64,000 bases of DNA from Anaerolineae bacterium (lineage in GTDB: Bacteria > Chloroflexota > Anaerolineae > Aggregatilineales > JAFGMM01), in assembly GCA_027494055.1 (NCBI GenBank), contig JAOSJO010000023.1, positions 1-64,000 of the forward strand, written 5' to 3'. A program made the translations under genes and the position numbers. The notes beneath the pieces are model-generated. The model did no database searches. It was not told the DNA's origin and saw nothing but the letters and a program-made list of their open reading frames with translations. Below, piece by piece: positions 1 to 8,376 of this stretch. Each line of letters begins with the position of its first letter. Position 1 is the stretch's first letter.

Positions 1-67
1 CGGCGCTTCGTTCGGTTACGTGATAACTACAGGTTAACCTGTTAACCAGACCCAAGACTCAGCACCT
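1..67 (+). other. Untrimmed Oxford Nanopore adapter + native barcode 03
   Basis: This is not genomic sequence. Positions 5-37 align, with a few errors, to the nanopore ligation adapter followed by the AAGGTTAA flank: CTTCGTTC, GTTACGT and AGGTTAA are visible in order. Positions 38-60 align to native barcode 03, sharing its CCTG start and its CAAGACTC end. Positions 60-67 are the CAGCACCT flank. The order adapter, flank, barcode, flank is the native-barcoding layout. The adapter sequences are recalled, not looked up. It marks position 1 as a raw contig end. Confidence 0.88.
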
Positions 68-1708
68 GCTGCGCGCGCTGCCTTATAGCACCTTTTTCGA
101 CATTGTGTCCCCGATTCAGCGCGCCCGTCGCAAAGTGGCGGTAGCGCGGCCTGCGCTCCCGCGCGGTGCAGCATAGCGCGTGACCAAGCGATTGCCATTC
201 TGCTGGCGCAGGTTAGGTTCTCAATAAACGCCCCCTCAGGTTCTTCTCGCGAAGAGCCCTCAATGCGGAACCCGCATGCGCGCCGCCATCGGCCAGTTCA
301 GTGGTGCGAGAAGAGGAAGATAACACGCGTTCTTATCAGCTTAGCGTGGGAGGCGTGGCTTTACCATCCTGCCCACACCGACGCCGGTTGCGCGGCTCGA
401 TGATTTGCGCTCTGGATGAAAGACGCGCGGAAGAGGATGGTTGCCAGGCGGAAACGATGCCGATCAATGGCCGGTTCCTCTAAATGCAGGCGATGTTGGG
501 TGCACATACGGCACGAGCAGATCGAGGAGTACCAGACGATCCACCAGCGCGCAGGCGTGGGCATCCGATCCTGGGCTACAACTGGATGCCGAACGGCGTC
601 TGGCGGCGGACACGCGGGGCAGGGCGGTGCGTGGGTCACAACCTTCATGACCGCGTGCGCGCAGGACGATCTCGTCACAGCGCACCCCCTACCTCTCGAA
701 GGCCGCACTGCCACCATCTCCGGAAGCGCCCCGAGGATGGGAGGGCTGGGTACTTCACGCGCGATTGCTCATTTGATCGCGGCAGGCGGCATCAGGCTGG
801 CGCTGCGCTGCGCCGTCGTTGGGCGGGAGGTGCGCGCGGCTGTTCGCCTGCACTCGGCGAGGGTTCGGCGCGATGGAGGATGTCGCCCAGCCATGTAGCC
901 TCATTCTGCCTGGGGTGTTTCTCGGAGATGTGCGAGAACCTGCTTGGGACAAATGTCTTTTTCTTCGGCGCGCTGGCGCTGAGCTTCTTCTATATGCATT
1001 TTCCGCGATGTGAAGGAGGGCTGCGCCGGCGGTTTTGAAGAGTGTTTTTCCTGGGCGAGAAAGCAACTACGACCACCATCCATGCGCGCTGAAGGTCAGC
1101 TTCACCGGCTTCATCTGGACGACCCACGTCCACACCTGATATCGACTTCGCAGTGGGGCCATCGTGTACGCCCATGGCTCCTTCATCAGAAGAAGGGGGC
1201 CTGCTGAGCGGTCGACAGCGCTCTTGCTGGCGTCGGCCCGGCAACCATCCTGGCGGAAGCTGCCGAGGCGCCGGCACGGCGGCGATCTTACGCCGCCGCG
1301 CGATGATCGGTCTGCACGCCGCCGTGAGCAGGCGGTCTCCGGCTGCGCCGGCGCGCGCCATCTGCCGACACAAGCAGCGGTCGCCGTCGCCGACCCCACT
1401 TCCTGCCCGGGCAGCGCGAGCGGCGTACTCGCTCATCACCGCTCGCGAAGGCGGGCAAGGTCAAGCACAGCAGCGCCAGCGCGCGCGCGGTAATCGCATA
1501 GATGGCGTTCACCTGCACGCGGCGGCGGCGCGCATCGTAGCCGCGTGACTTCTGTAGATGGCGCCCCGGCGGCAACATGACGCGCGCAGGGTACGCCCGC
1601 CCAGCGCGCCTCACGCCGCCGACGCCCCTGCCGGTACCAGTACTCCCCGAAGAACGCTCGTCCCGGCGGCGCCCAGGTCGATCACGAAGTGCGCCGCTGC
1701 GTCCTAGA
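68..1708. other. Noisy inverted duplicate of 4455-6155 (read chimera)
   Basis: The whole stretch is the reverse complement of 4455-6155 with frequent small insertions, deletions and substitutions. It covers the start of the epimerase gene, the intergenic region, the complete mannonate dehydratase-like gene (its ILGYNWMPNGVW stretch is still readable near 570-605) and the 3' end of the membrane-protein gene. Coding and non-coding parts are equally degraded and no reading frame survives, so there is no sign of selection. Lying between two adapter/barcode copies, it is best read as an uncorrected fold-back or chimeric nanopore read, not a decayed gene duplication. No genes should be called here. 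Confidence 0.88.
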
Positions 1709-1728
1709 AGCGGCGGCGGTCTTCGGCG

Positions 1729-1780
1729 TACTTCGTTGCTAAAATTGCGCTGCCTGACTGGGAGGGACTGAACCGCACCT
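1729..1780 (+). other. Second, internal adapter/barcode remnant
   Basis: Immediately after homology to 4455-6155 stops (about 1708), TACTTCGTT-GCTAA at 1729-1742 resembles a shortened nanopore adapter. Positions 1753-1772 resemble the same barcode as at position 38 (CCTG, then ACTGGGA, then GACTG), and 1775-1780 is GCACCT, the end of the barcode flank. Noise is higher than in the first copy, but the order and barcode identity are the same. It would be the boundary between two molecules read as one. Confidence 0.78.
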
Positions 1781-1925
1781 GGTGTGTGGGGGCTGGCGGC
1801 GGGGAGGCAGGCGCTGCCGTGCACCAGCTCTTCACTAGTCTCTCAGGGTTCATAGTGCTCCCCGTAATCAACCTCCCCACAGGGTACCGATGGTCAGCCA
1901 GGGTTATTGTTCTCACATGAGATGT
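1781..1925. other. Poorly polished sequence, nothing recognisable
   Basis: These are the first bases after the internal adapter. No reading frame, repeat or match to the rest of the window could be recognised. The neighbouring sulfotransferase fragment contains several frame breaks, so this is probably the noisy continuation of that gene at very low coverage. Confidence 0.5.
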
Positions 1926-2333
1926 TCACTCAGAACCGCCACAGGCTGCTAAATACCAGACAACGCGGTTCAGCGCTTCCGAATGGTGCGCGGCCCGGAT
2001 CGGAGCCACGCCAGCGCAGGCAGAAGCGCGGGTCCTTGACGGCCTTTGCCTTTGTATTTCCGCGCCGCCTCCTGGATCGACGCGGCGTGTCGTTGGGCGC
2101 GCTTCGAGAATCGTCTCTGTGGAGGGCAGCCGGAAGTATGCGAACTTCCAGAAAGGGCCACGCACCAGCGCCTTGTTCACCCTGATGATGTCGCGTTGCT
2201 CGTAATAGCCGTCTGGATTCCAGCGATCCGCCGGGAAGAACGTGTCAGGGGTTCCCATATCGATGCCGACGGCATGGAGCAGTTGCCCCATCAGTGAGGT
2301 CCCTGACCGGTGCATCCCCGATATAATGCGCAA
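1926..2333 (-). pseudogene. Sulfotransferase family protein, N-terminal fragment with frame breaks
   Basis: The reading frame starts at 2333 with MRIISGMHRSGTSLM. The GMHRSGTS segment is the 5'-phosphosulfate-binding loop (PSB loop) of PAPS-dependent sulfotransferases. About 75 residues are clean (to STETILE). The homology then continues in other frames: AASIQEAARKYKGK, then VKDPRFCL, then LNRVVWYL, each typical of these proteins and in the right order, so at least three indels occur between about 2120 and 1940. The family is usually 250-300 residues long, so about half the protein is missing where the sequence runs into the noisy contig end. I infer an intact gene in the organism, damaged here by sequencing error. 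It is transcribed divergently from the membrane-protein gene at 2672. Such enzymes sulfate glycans, lipids or small molecules; the substrate cannot be told. Confidence 0.7.
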
Positions 2334-2671
2334 TAGTCAGCTCCCTATACCGCACAACGGACAGAGAAGGACAAGGCAAAGCCCGTACAGCCTCACGCGC
2401 TCCGGGCGCGGGCAGCAATAAAGAACCGCCTCGTCCAGGTCTGCGCATGAGTATATCGGACAGTTGTGGAAAACCCAGGAAGAAAATCATGCACGTTCGG
2501 TTAATGCCCGGCCGGTCGGTGCCGGTCGCGCTGCCGCCGGTGACAACCGGGGATGACGGCGGCGCACCGCCCCGCGCGAGTGCCCTTGCCGCGCATGGAG
2601 GGCGTCCGTTGGGCGTGGTATACTGCCGCGCGAATCGGCGGCGGTCACGCCGGTCATCACAGCGAGTCAGG
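2334..2671. other. Divergent intergenic region with an extended -10 promoter
   Basis: This non-coding gap separates the divergent sulfotransferase and membrane-protein genes. A reading frame continues upstream from 2672 to 2447, but it is rich in Arg/Pro and lacks any conserved look. An extended -10 element, TGGTATACT, lies at 2616-2624 and fits transcription of the downstream gene starting at 2672 rather than a longer protein. No other structure was seen. Confidence 0.5.
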
Positions 2672-4879
2672 ATGCGCACTATGGCAGCGTTCCAAACGCG
2701 ACACTTCCGCGCCCCGGCATGGATGATCCACCCGCTGGCGCTCGCGCTCTACGCGGCGACAACCGTCGTGGCGATGTGGGCGCTATTTTCCAACCTGGGG
2801 ACGGCGGTCCCCGGCGGGCAGCATGACACGGACTACAACTCGACACACTGGAGCCTCTGGTGGTTCCGTTTCGCGGTGAGCCAGGGCTGGGACCCAATGT
2901 TCACAGATTGGGTGCTCTTCCCGCTGGAGCATAACCTCGCGATCCACATGTTGACCCCTTCGCTGTTTCCCGCCTACGCGCTGGCGGAGCCGCTCTTTGG
3001 GCGGGTGGCGGCGGTGAACCTGATAAACATGGGGATCGTGACGCTGAGCGCGTACATGATGTTCGTCTTTGTGCGCGGCCACCTGCGCCTGCGCCGCGCG
3101 CCGAACTGGGCGGATGACGCGGTGGCGCTCGTCAGCGGGTTCGTCTTTGGCTTCCTCCCCTATCAGATCAGCCACGCCGCCTTGAGCCACCTCAACCTGA
3201 CGCCCATCTTCTGGGTCCCGTTGATCCTGTGGCTGTGGGATCGCGCCGTGACCGCGCGCGCCGGGGTGCGGCGGGTCGCGTGGGCGGCGGCGATGGGCGT
3301 GGCGCTGTGGGGGGCGTGGCTCACCGACCTGCAATACCTGATGTGGATGCCGCTCGTGGCCGGGCTGTACGGTCTCTACCTCCTCGCGCGCGCCGAGAGC
3401 CACCGCGCCCGCCTGGCGCTGGTCGGGCTGGCGGCGCTGGCGCTCGCCGTCACCCTGGCGCTCGGCTCGATCATCCCGCTCCCGGCGCTGCGGCAGGTGG
3501 ACTCCAGCCAGTTTGTCCCCGCCGACCTCTACGTGGCCCGCTATCTGTCGATGCCGTTAGGCGCGCTGCTGCTCGCCCCGGGTCTGGAAGATCGCGGTTT
3601 TGGGCGCTGGCTGGTGCTGCTGACGGTCGCGAGCGTGCTGCTGGTCCTCGTGCTCAGGCGACGCCGCGCCATGCCGGGCGCAACCTGGGACGCCGAACGC
3701 TGGGGCTGGCTGCTGACCGCGGTCACGCCGCTTGTGCTGGCGTTGGGTCCAGACATCACGGTGGGCGAGCAGGTGATCCCGCTGCCCTACCGCATCTTGC
3801 ACGACGCCATGCAGGGGCAATATCGCAACCCGGTGCGGTTCGTCGTGCCGGGGGTGTTTGGCTTGATCCTGTTCTGCGCGCTCTCCTGGCGGCCCGTGCT
3901 CGCGCGGTTGCGCCGGCCGGCGGCGCGCGCCGGGCTTGTCGCCGTCGTGCTGGCGGCGTTCACACTCGATCTGGGGCTGCTCCAGCCGTTCCCGGTGCTT
4001 TTCCCGCCCGACTACGCTATCTATCACGAGATTGGCGCGGAGCCGGGCGACTACGTGATCCTGGAAGTGCCGGTTGGCGTGCACTCCGGCTGGACCGGCA
4101 TGGGCGATGGGAAGCGCCTGCAATACTACGCCCCTGACCATCAGAAGAAGCTGGTGAACGGGTCGATCTCGCGCATACCCTGGCAGGACCACGACTTCTA
4201 CGCCGACTCCCGGCTGTTGAGCTGGCTGGCCGACGATGCTGACTTCGACACGCAGGCAGCGCCGCGCGAGCTGGCCCAGGCGGTGGCGGAATGGCCGGTC
4301 GGGTACGTGATCGTCCACCCCGACCTCATCCCAGAGGCGCGCCTGCCGGAGTATCTCGGCTTCCTGAACGTGGAGCAGTCGGTCTGTTTCTACAAGGCCG
4401 AAGAGGGGCTGTTCATCTACCGCGCGCACTGGCATCCGGAGGGCTGCCCGCCGCGCACGCCCCCCCAGGACGCAAGCGGCGCACTCGTGATCGACCTGGG
4501 CGCGCCGGGGGACGAGCCGTTCTTCGGGGAGTACTGGTACTGGCAGGAAGACGTCGGCGGCGTGATGGCGCGCTGGGCGGGCGGCAACGAGGCCTCCCGG
4601 CTGCGCGTCATGCTGCCGCCGGGGCGCGACTACGAAGTCACGTTCGTCGCCGCCGGCTACGGCGCGCGCCGCCGCGTGCAGGTGAACGCCAACGGCGTGA
4701 CGCTCGGCGCGTTTGACCTGCCCGCGAGCGCAGGATGGAGCGAGCACACGCTCGCGCTGCCCGCGGAAGTGGTCGGCGACGGCGACCTGCTGCTTGTGCT
4801 CGTGCATGGCGCGCCGGCGCTGGCCGGAGACCGCCCGCTCACGGCGGCGTATGACCGGATCATCTTCCGGGCCAGGTAG
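2672..4879 (+). CDS. Large multipass membrane protein with C-terminal beta-rich domain (GT-C-like)
   Basis: The protein has 735 residues from the ATG at 2672; a second ATG at 2681 is equally possible, and both follow the extended -10 at 2616. About ten hydrophobic helices fill residues 20-440, separated by short loops. Early extracytoplasmic loops carry conserved-looking acidic and aromatic residues (HDTDYNSTHWSLWWF; LFPLEHNLAIHMLTP), which is reminiscent of GT-C-fold lipid-linked glycosyltransferases. The remaining ~290 residues are soluble and end in a beta-rich module (residues about 610-730) resembling carbohydrate-binding sandwiches. I infer a role in cell-envelope polysaccharide synthesis or transfer, supported weakly by the divergent sulfotransferase. 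No family name can be assigned with certainty. A noisy partial copy of its 3' end lies at about 1210-1708 and is artefactual. Confidence 0.6.
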   Translation: MRTMAAFQTRHFRAPAWMIHPLALALYAATTVVAMWALFSNLGTAVPGGQHDTDYNSTHWSLWWFRFAVSQGWDPMFTDWVLFPLEHNLAIHMLTPSLFPAYALAEPLFGRVAAVNLINMGIVTLSAYMMFVFVRGHLRLRRAPNWADDAVALVSGFVFGFLPYQISHAALSHLNLTPIFWVPLILWLWDRAVTARAGVRRVAWAAAMGVALWGAWLTDLQYLMWMPLVAGLYGLYLLARAESHRARLALVGLAALALAVTLALGSIIPLPALRQVDSSQFVPADLYVARYLSMPLGALLLAPGLEDRGFGRWLVLLTVASVLLVLVLRRRRAMPGATWDAERWGWLLTAVTPLVLALGPDITVGEQVIPLPYRILHDAMQGQYRNPVRFVVPGVFGLILFCALSWRPVLARLRRPAARAGLVAVVLAAFTLDLGLLQPFPVLFPPDYAIYHEIGAEPGDYVILEVPVGVHSGWTGMGDGKRLQYYAPDHQKKLVNGSISRIPWQDHDFYADSRLLSWLADDADFDTQAAPRELAQAVAEWPVGYVIVHPDLIPEARLPEYLGFLNVEQSVCFYKAEEGLFIYRAHWHPEGCPPRTPPQDASGALVIDLGAPGDEPFFGEYWYWQEDVGGVMARWAGGNEASRLRVMLPPGRDYEVTFVAAGYGARRRVQVNANGVTLGAFDLPASAGWSEHTLALPAEVVGDGDLLLVLVHGAPALAGDRPLTAAYDRIIFRAR

Positions 4880-4945
4880 CGCGCGGCGGCCAGGCAGACC
4901 GCCGCCGGCGCCCGGTTGTGCTTCGCCAGGATACGCCGGGCCTGA

Positions 4946-5947
4946 CTAGCAGAGCTTGTCGACCGCCTCCAGCAGGCCCTTGATGAAGCCGGTTTCATGG
5001 GCGCGGCCACGATGGCCCCACTGCGAGTCGTCGATCAGGTGCGGGACGTGGTCGTCCAGGATGAAGCCGGTGAAGCCGACTTCCTTCAGCGTGCGCATGA
5101 CCTGAACCGGGTCGTAGTTGCCTTCGCCCAGGAAACACTCTTCAAAACTGTCGGCGCAGCCCTTCACATCGCGGAAATGCACATAGAAGAGTTTGCCGCG
5201 CGCGCCGAAGTAGCGGACGGTCTCAAGCAGGTTCTCGCACATCTCCGAGAAACACCCCAGGCAGAAATCGAGGCCATGATACGGGCTGGGCGCGACATCC
5301 TCCATCGCGCGCCGGAACCCCTCGAAGTGATAGAACAGCCGCGCCACCCCGCCCAACGACGGCAGCGGCGGGTCGTCGGGGTGCAGCGCCAGCCTGACGC
5401 CCGCTTCTTCCGCGACCGGGAGCACCGCGCGGGTGAAGTACCTGTAGTTCTCCCACATCTCGGCTTCGGAGATGGTGCGCCCTTCGAGAGCTTCCAGCGT
5501 GTGCGCGCCGTGCACGAGATCGTCCTGCGCGCGCACGCGGTCGGCGTGGAAGGCTGTGACCCACGCACCGCCCCGCCCCGGCGCAGTCCGCGACGTGCGC
5601 CAGACGCCGTTCGGCATCCAGTTGTAGCCCAGGATCGGGATGCCCGCCGCCCCCATGTTGCGGATCGTCTTCTGGTAATTCTCGATCTGCTCGTCGCGGC
5701 CAGGCAGACCCAACATCGCCTTATCGAGGAACTGGATCGGCACGTTTTCCAGCGCCTCAAGGCGCAACCCGTATCCTTCCGCGCGGTCTTTCATCCAGCG
5801 CAAATCATCGAGCTGCCAGTAACCGGCGTCGGTGGGCAGGACGGGCGTGTTGAGCTGCACGCCTCCCACGCCAAGCTGCCTGGCGAACGTTAGCTTCTCG
5901 TGCGTCAACTCACTGAACTGGCCGATGGCAAGGCGCATGCGTTCCAT
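4946..5947 (-). CDS. uxuA: Mannonate dehydratase-like TIM-barrel enzyme
   Basis: This 333-residue protein has the xylose-isomerase-like TIM-barrel fold and motifs of the UxuA family: ILGYNWMP in the first half, LALHPDDPP, the Cys-containing FCLGCFSEM, YVHFRDVKG, and DDHVPHL near the C-terminus. The His, Cys and Asp residues in these motifs bind the catalytic metal in UxuA. UxuA converts D-mannonate to 2-keto-3-deoxygluconate in glucuronate breakdown. The start at 5947 is chosen because AAGGAG sits 7 bases upstream (5955-5960); an in-frame ATG at 5965 precedes that site. It lies divergent to an NAD-dependent epimerase that may be a uronate dehydrogenase, consistent with sugar-acid metabolism. 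A related sugar-phosphate isomerase or epimerase is an alternative. A garbled inverted copy at about 285-1200 is a read artefact. Confidence 0.75.
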   Translation of the reverse strand: MERMRLAIGQFSELTHEKLTFARQLGVGGVQLNTPVLPTDAGYWQLDDLRWMKDRAEGYGLRLEALENVPIQFLDKAMLGLPGRDEQIENYQKTIRNMGAAGIPILGYNWMPNGVWRTSRTAPGRGGAWVTAFHADRVRAQDDLVHGAHTLEALEGRTISEAEMWENYRYFTRAVLPVAEEAGVRLALHPDDPPLPSLGGVARLFYHFEGFRRAMEDVAPSPYHGLDFCLGCFSEMCENLLETVRYFGARGKLFYVHFRDVKGCADSFEECFLGEGNYDPVQVMRTLKEVGFTGFILDDHVPHLIDDSQWGHRGRAHETGFIKGLLEAVDKLC

Positions 5948-6118
5948 TGAGCGGCTCCTTTTCATGCGAGAAGAACCTGAGGGGGCGTTTTCTTATTGGA
6001 GAATCTAACCCGCGCCAGTAGAATCGGCAATCACATCTTCACGCGCTATGCCGCACCGCGCGGGAGCGCAGCATTCCAGGCCGCGCCACGCCACTGACGC
6101 GCCAGAATCGGGGACACA

Positions 6119-6949
6119 ATGTCGAAAAAGGTGCTTGTTACGGGCAGCAGCGGCCTCATCGGTCGGTTCGTCGTGCCGGAATTGCGCGACTGCGACTACG
6201 AGGTCACCTGCACCGACCTGAATCCCGCCGCCAACCAGGGACCGACGATCATCGCCGACCTGACCGATCTGGGGCAGGTCGTCGGCGTGCTCGCCGGCCA
6301 TGACGCGGTGATCCACCTGGCCGCGATTCCCTCGCCGCGCGCGCACCCGCCCGACGTGGTGTTTCGGACCAACGTGATGTCCACGTTCAACGTGCTGGAG
6401 GCGGCGGTGACGTTGGGGATCAACAGGCTGGTGCTTGCCAGCAGCCTGGCCGCGCTGGGGTTCGCCTATCGCTTCCGCGACTTCAGCCCGCGCTACGTCC
6501 CCATCGACGACGCCCACCCGCTGCTGCCGCAGGACGTCTACGGCCTCTCCAAGCAGATCGGGGAGACGCTCGCGGATGGCTATGCGCGCCGCAACCCGGC
6601 GCTGTCGATTACCAGCCTGCGCTTCACCACCGTGATCGACCTCGAAGCCCACCGGCAGCATCTCGACGCGATGCGCGCCAGGCCCAACACCAGCACCGGC
6701 TTCTGGGGCTACGTCGATGTCCGCGATGCGGCGCTCGCCTGCCGCCTGGCGTTGGAGCACGGTGCGCCGGGGCACGACGCGTTCCTCATCGCCGCCCCAG
6801 AGACGTACATGGACGTGCCCACGCTTGAGTTGCTGAACCGGTACTACCCCGGCGTGGCGCATGTCGCCGAGGGGTTTGGTGGGCGCATGGGCGTGCTGGA
6901 TTGCAGCCGCGCAGAACAGGTGCTTGGCTTCACACCGCGCTACCGCTGA
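6119..6949 (+). CDS. NAD-dependent epimerase/dehydratase (extended SDR, uronate dehydrogenase-like)
   Basis: The protein has 276 residues. The Rossmann glycine motif is at residues 8-14 (GSSGLIG), followed by DL at the end of strand 3, HLAA, the catalytic Ser in LASSLA and the YGLSK catalytic Tyr/Lys pair. The length is close to that of uronate dehydrogenases and short epimerases (about 265-280). The gene is divergent to the mannonate dehydratase-like gene and sits upstream of the sugar regulator and transporter, so oxidation or epimerisation of a hexuronate or other sugar is likely. The fold and cofactor are firm; the substrate is inferred from neighbours only. No frame break. Confidence 0.75.
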   Translation: MSKKVLVTGSSGLIGRFVVPELRDCDYEVTCTDLNPAANQGPTIIADLTDLGQVVGVLAGHDAVIHLAAIPSPRAHPPDVVFRTNVMSTFNVLEAAVTLGINRLVLASSLAALGFAYRFRDFSPRYVPIDDAHPLLPQDVYGLSKQIGETLADGYARRNPALSITSLRFTTVIDLEAHRQHLDAMRARPNTSTGFWGYVDVRDAALACRLALEHGAPGHDAFLIAAPETYMDVPTLELLNRYYPGVAHVAEGFGGRMGVLDCSRAEQVLGFTPRYR

Positions 6950-7010
6950 GCGTCCTTTCGCATTCAGAAACACGGCGTGGCAACCCCGGTATCGCCACAT
7001 CTGGGGGTAG

Positions 7011-7031
7011 GGGCGACCCGCCGGGTCGCCC
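7011..7031. repeat. REP-like palindrome
   Basis: GGGCGACCC and GGGTCGCCC form a 9-bp perfect stem around GCC, preceded by GTAG. It belongs to the same GGGGC...GCCCC palindrome style as those at 28368, 28470, 34189 and 60991. It lies between the convergently spaced end of the epimerase and the promoter of the regulator. Confidence 0.7.
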
Positions 7032-7067
7032 GCACGATGTGAAACGCGCGCTCCAACCCACAAACCG

Positions 7068-7097
7068 TTGACACGGCCCAAGCGCCTGTAATATAAT
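7068..7097 (+). promoter_or_regulatory. Strong sigma-70-type promoter of the regulator gene
   Basis: TTGACA (7068-7073) and TATAAT (7092-7097) are both perfect consensus hexamers separated by 18 bp, about 40 bp before the GTG start at 7137. It is the best match to a vegetative promoter in the window. Confidence 0.8.
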
Positions 7098-7112
7098 GTT
7101 CACAAATGTTCA
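7095..7112 (+). promoter_or_regulatory. Candidate operator: AATGTTCA direct repeat
   Basis: AATGTTCA occurs at 7095-7102 and again at 7105-7112, exactly 10 bp (one helical turn) apart. The first copy overlaps the -10 hexamer and the second covers the expected transcription start. This placement suits a repressor, most simply autoregulation by the GntR-LacI-type protein encoded immediately downstream. Confidence 0.55.
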
Positions 7113-7136
7113 TTGTCTATATAAAATACAATTGAC

Positions 7137-8306
7137 GTGAACATCCAGCCGCTTTCCGATTACGAATTGCTGCCGATATACGTGCGCGTCGCGGACAACC
7201 TGCGCACTCAGTTGGACGCAGGGGACCTTGCCGCTGGCGACTTCCTCCCCGGAGAGCATGAACTCGCCAGGGCCTACGGATTGAGTCGCGGCACGATCCG
7301 CAAAGCCCTGGACATCCTGGTCGCCGAAGGGCGCATCAGCCGGCAGCCAGGGCGGGGCACGATTGTGCTGCCACGGCGCGCGCGGCATCGGGTCCGCCGC
7401 CAGGTCGCCGTTGTGTGGAGCATCATCCGCGCGATTGGCACGGAGATGCTGGCCGGGCTGGAGAGCGCCATCGCAGAGGTCGGGTATGATTTGCTCTTCT
7501 CGACCACCGAGCACAACCCCGCCAAGGAAGCCGAGATTCTGGAGCGGCTCGCGCGCTCCGACGTGGCCGGGGTGGTGCTCTACTTCACCGGCGCGCCACA
7601 GAACAACGCGCTCGTCCAGCAGATCACCGCGAACGGCATTCCGCTCGTGCTCATCGACCGGTTTGTGCCCGCGCTGGCCGATTCGGTGAGCTGGGTGTCT
7701 TCGGATAACGAACAGGGGGCTTTTGATGTCACCCGGCATCTGGCGCAACTGGGCCACAGGCGCATTGCCCTTGTCCTCTGGACGCCGGACGACGCCGGCG
7801 TGAGCACCCTCACCGAGCGCCGCCTGGGGTATCTGCGCGCCCTGGAGCAAAGCGGCCTCGACCCTAACCCCGCGCTGGTCCTCTCCGTGAGTGGCGCGCA
7901 GTGGCAGGAGCTTGGCAGCGCCGGTTTCGCCGAGCGCTTCTTCGCCTTCCTGAGCGCGCAGCAGCCCACGGCGGTGTTCTTCAACAGCGACGCGGCGGCG
8001 CTGCACACCTATCCCTTCTTCCAGCAGCGCGGCATTCGCGTCCCCGATGACCTCTCCATCGCGGGCTTCGACCGTCTGCGCCTCCCCTATGAGGTCAATT
8101 CGCTCAACCTGACCTCAGTCGCCCAGGACTTCACGCGCCTGGGCGCAGAGGCCGGCAGGGCGATTGCACATCTGATCCAGGACCCTGACCGGCCCCCGCT
8201 TCACATTCGCGTGCCCGTCACCCTGCACATTGGTAGCACAACCGCACCGCCCGCGAACGTTGCGTTCGACCACGAGGAGAAGGAGGCGCCTATCGCCAAC
8301 AAGTAG
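7137..8306 (+). CDS. GntR-type HTH / LacI-type effector-domain transcriptional regulator
   Basis: The protein has 389 residues. Residues about 8-75 form a GntR winged helix (LPIYVRVADNLR, then LPGEHELARAYGLSRGTIRKA, then a PGRGTIV wing). Residues about 85-365 match the periplasmic-binding-protein fold used as a sugar sensor by LacI and AraR regulators (GVVLYFTG, VLIDRFVP, RHLAQLGHRRIAL, DDLSIAGFDRL). This domain order is that of AraR-like regulators, where sugar binding relieves repression. GTG at 7137 is the first plausible start after the promoter. It precedes an ABC sugar importer and probably controls it and itself through the repeat at 7095-7112. The effector is unknown. Confidence 0.85.
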   Translation: MNIQPLSDYELLPIYVRVADNLRTQLDAGDLAAGDFLPGEHELARAYGLSRGTIRKALDILVAEGRISRQPGRGTIVLPRRARHRVRRQVAVVWSIIRAIGTEMLAGLESAIAEVGYDLLFSTTEHNPAKEAEILERLARSDVAGVVLYFTGAPQNNALVQQITANGIPLVLIDRFVPALADSVSWVSSDNEQGAFDVTRHLAQLGHRRIALVLWTPDDAGVSTLTERRLGYLRALEQSGLDPNPALVLSVSGAQWQELGSAGFAERFFAFLSAQQPTAVFFNSDAAALHTYPFFQQRGIRVPDDLSIAGFDRLRLPYEVNSLNLTSVAQDFTRLGAEAGRAIAHLIQDPDRPPLHIRVPVTLHIGSTTAPPANVAFDHEEKEAPIANK

Positions 8307-8376
8307 AAGCCTGGGCCATGCACGATCAACGCGCCATCACTATGCCTGTGTAGACACCTCAGAGGAGAGAGAACCC

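Noticed and set aside
285..1200. A second mannonate dehydratase gene or pseudogene on the plus strand
   Set aside because: The similarity covers non-coding sequence equally and is bounded by adapter-like sequence; it is a read artefact.
1926..2333. A true truncated sulfotransferase pseudogene
   Set aside because: The frame breaks lie within the noisy contig end, so sequence error is the simpler explanation.
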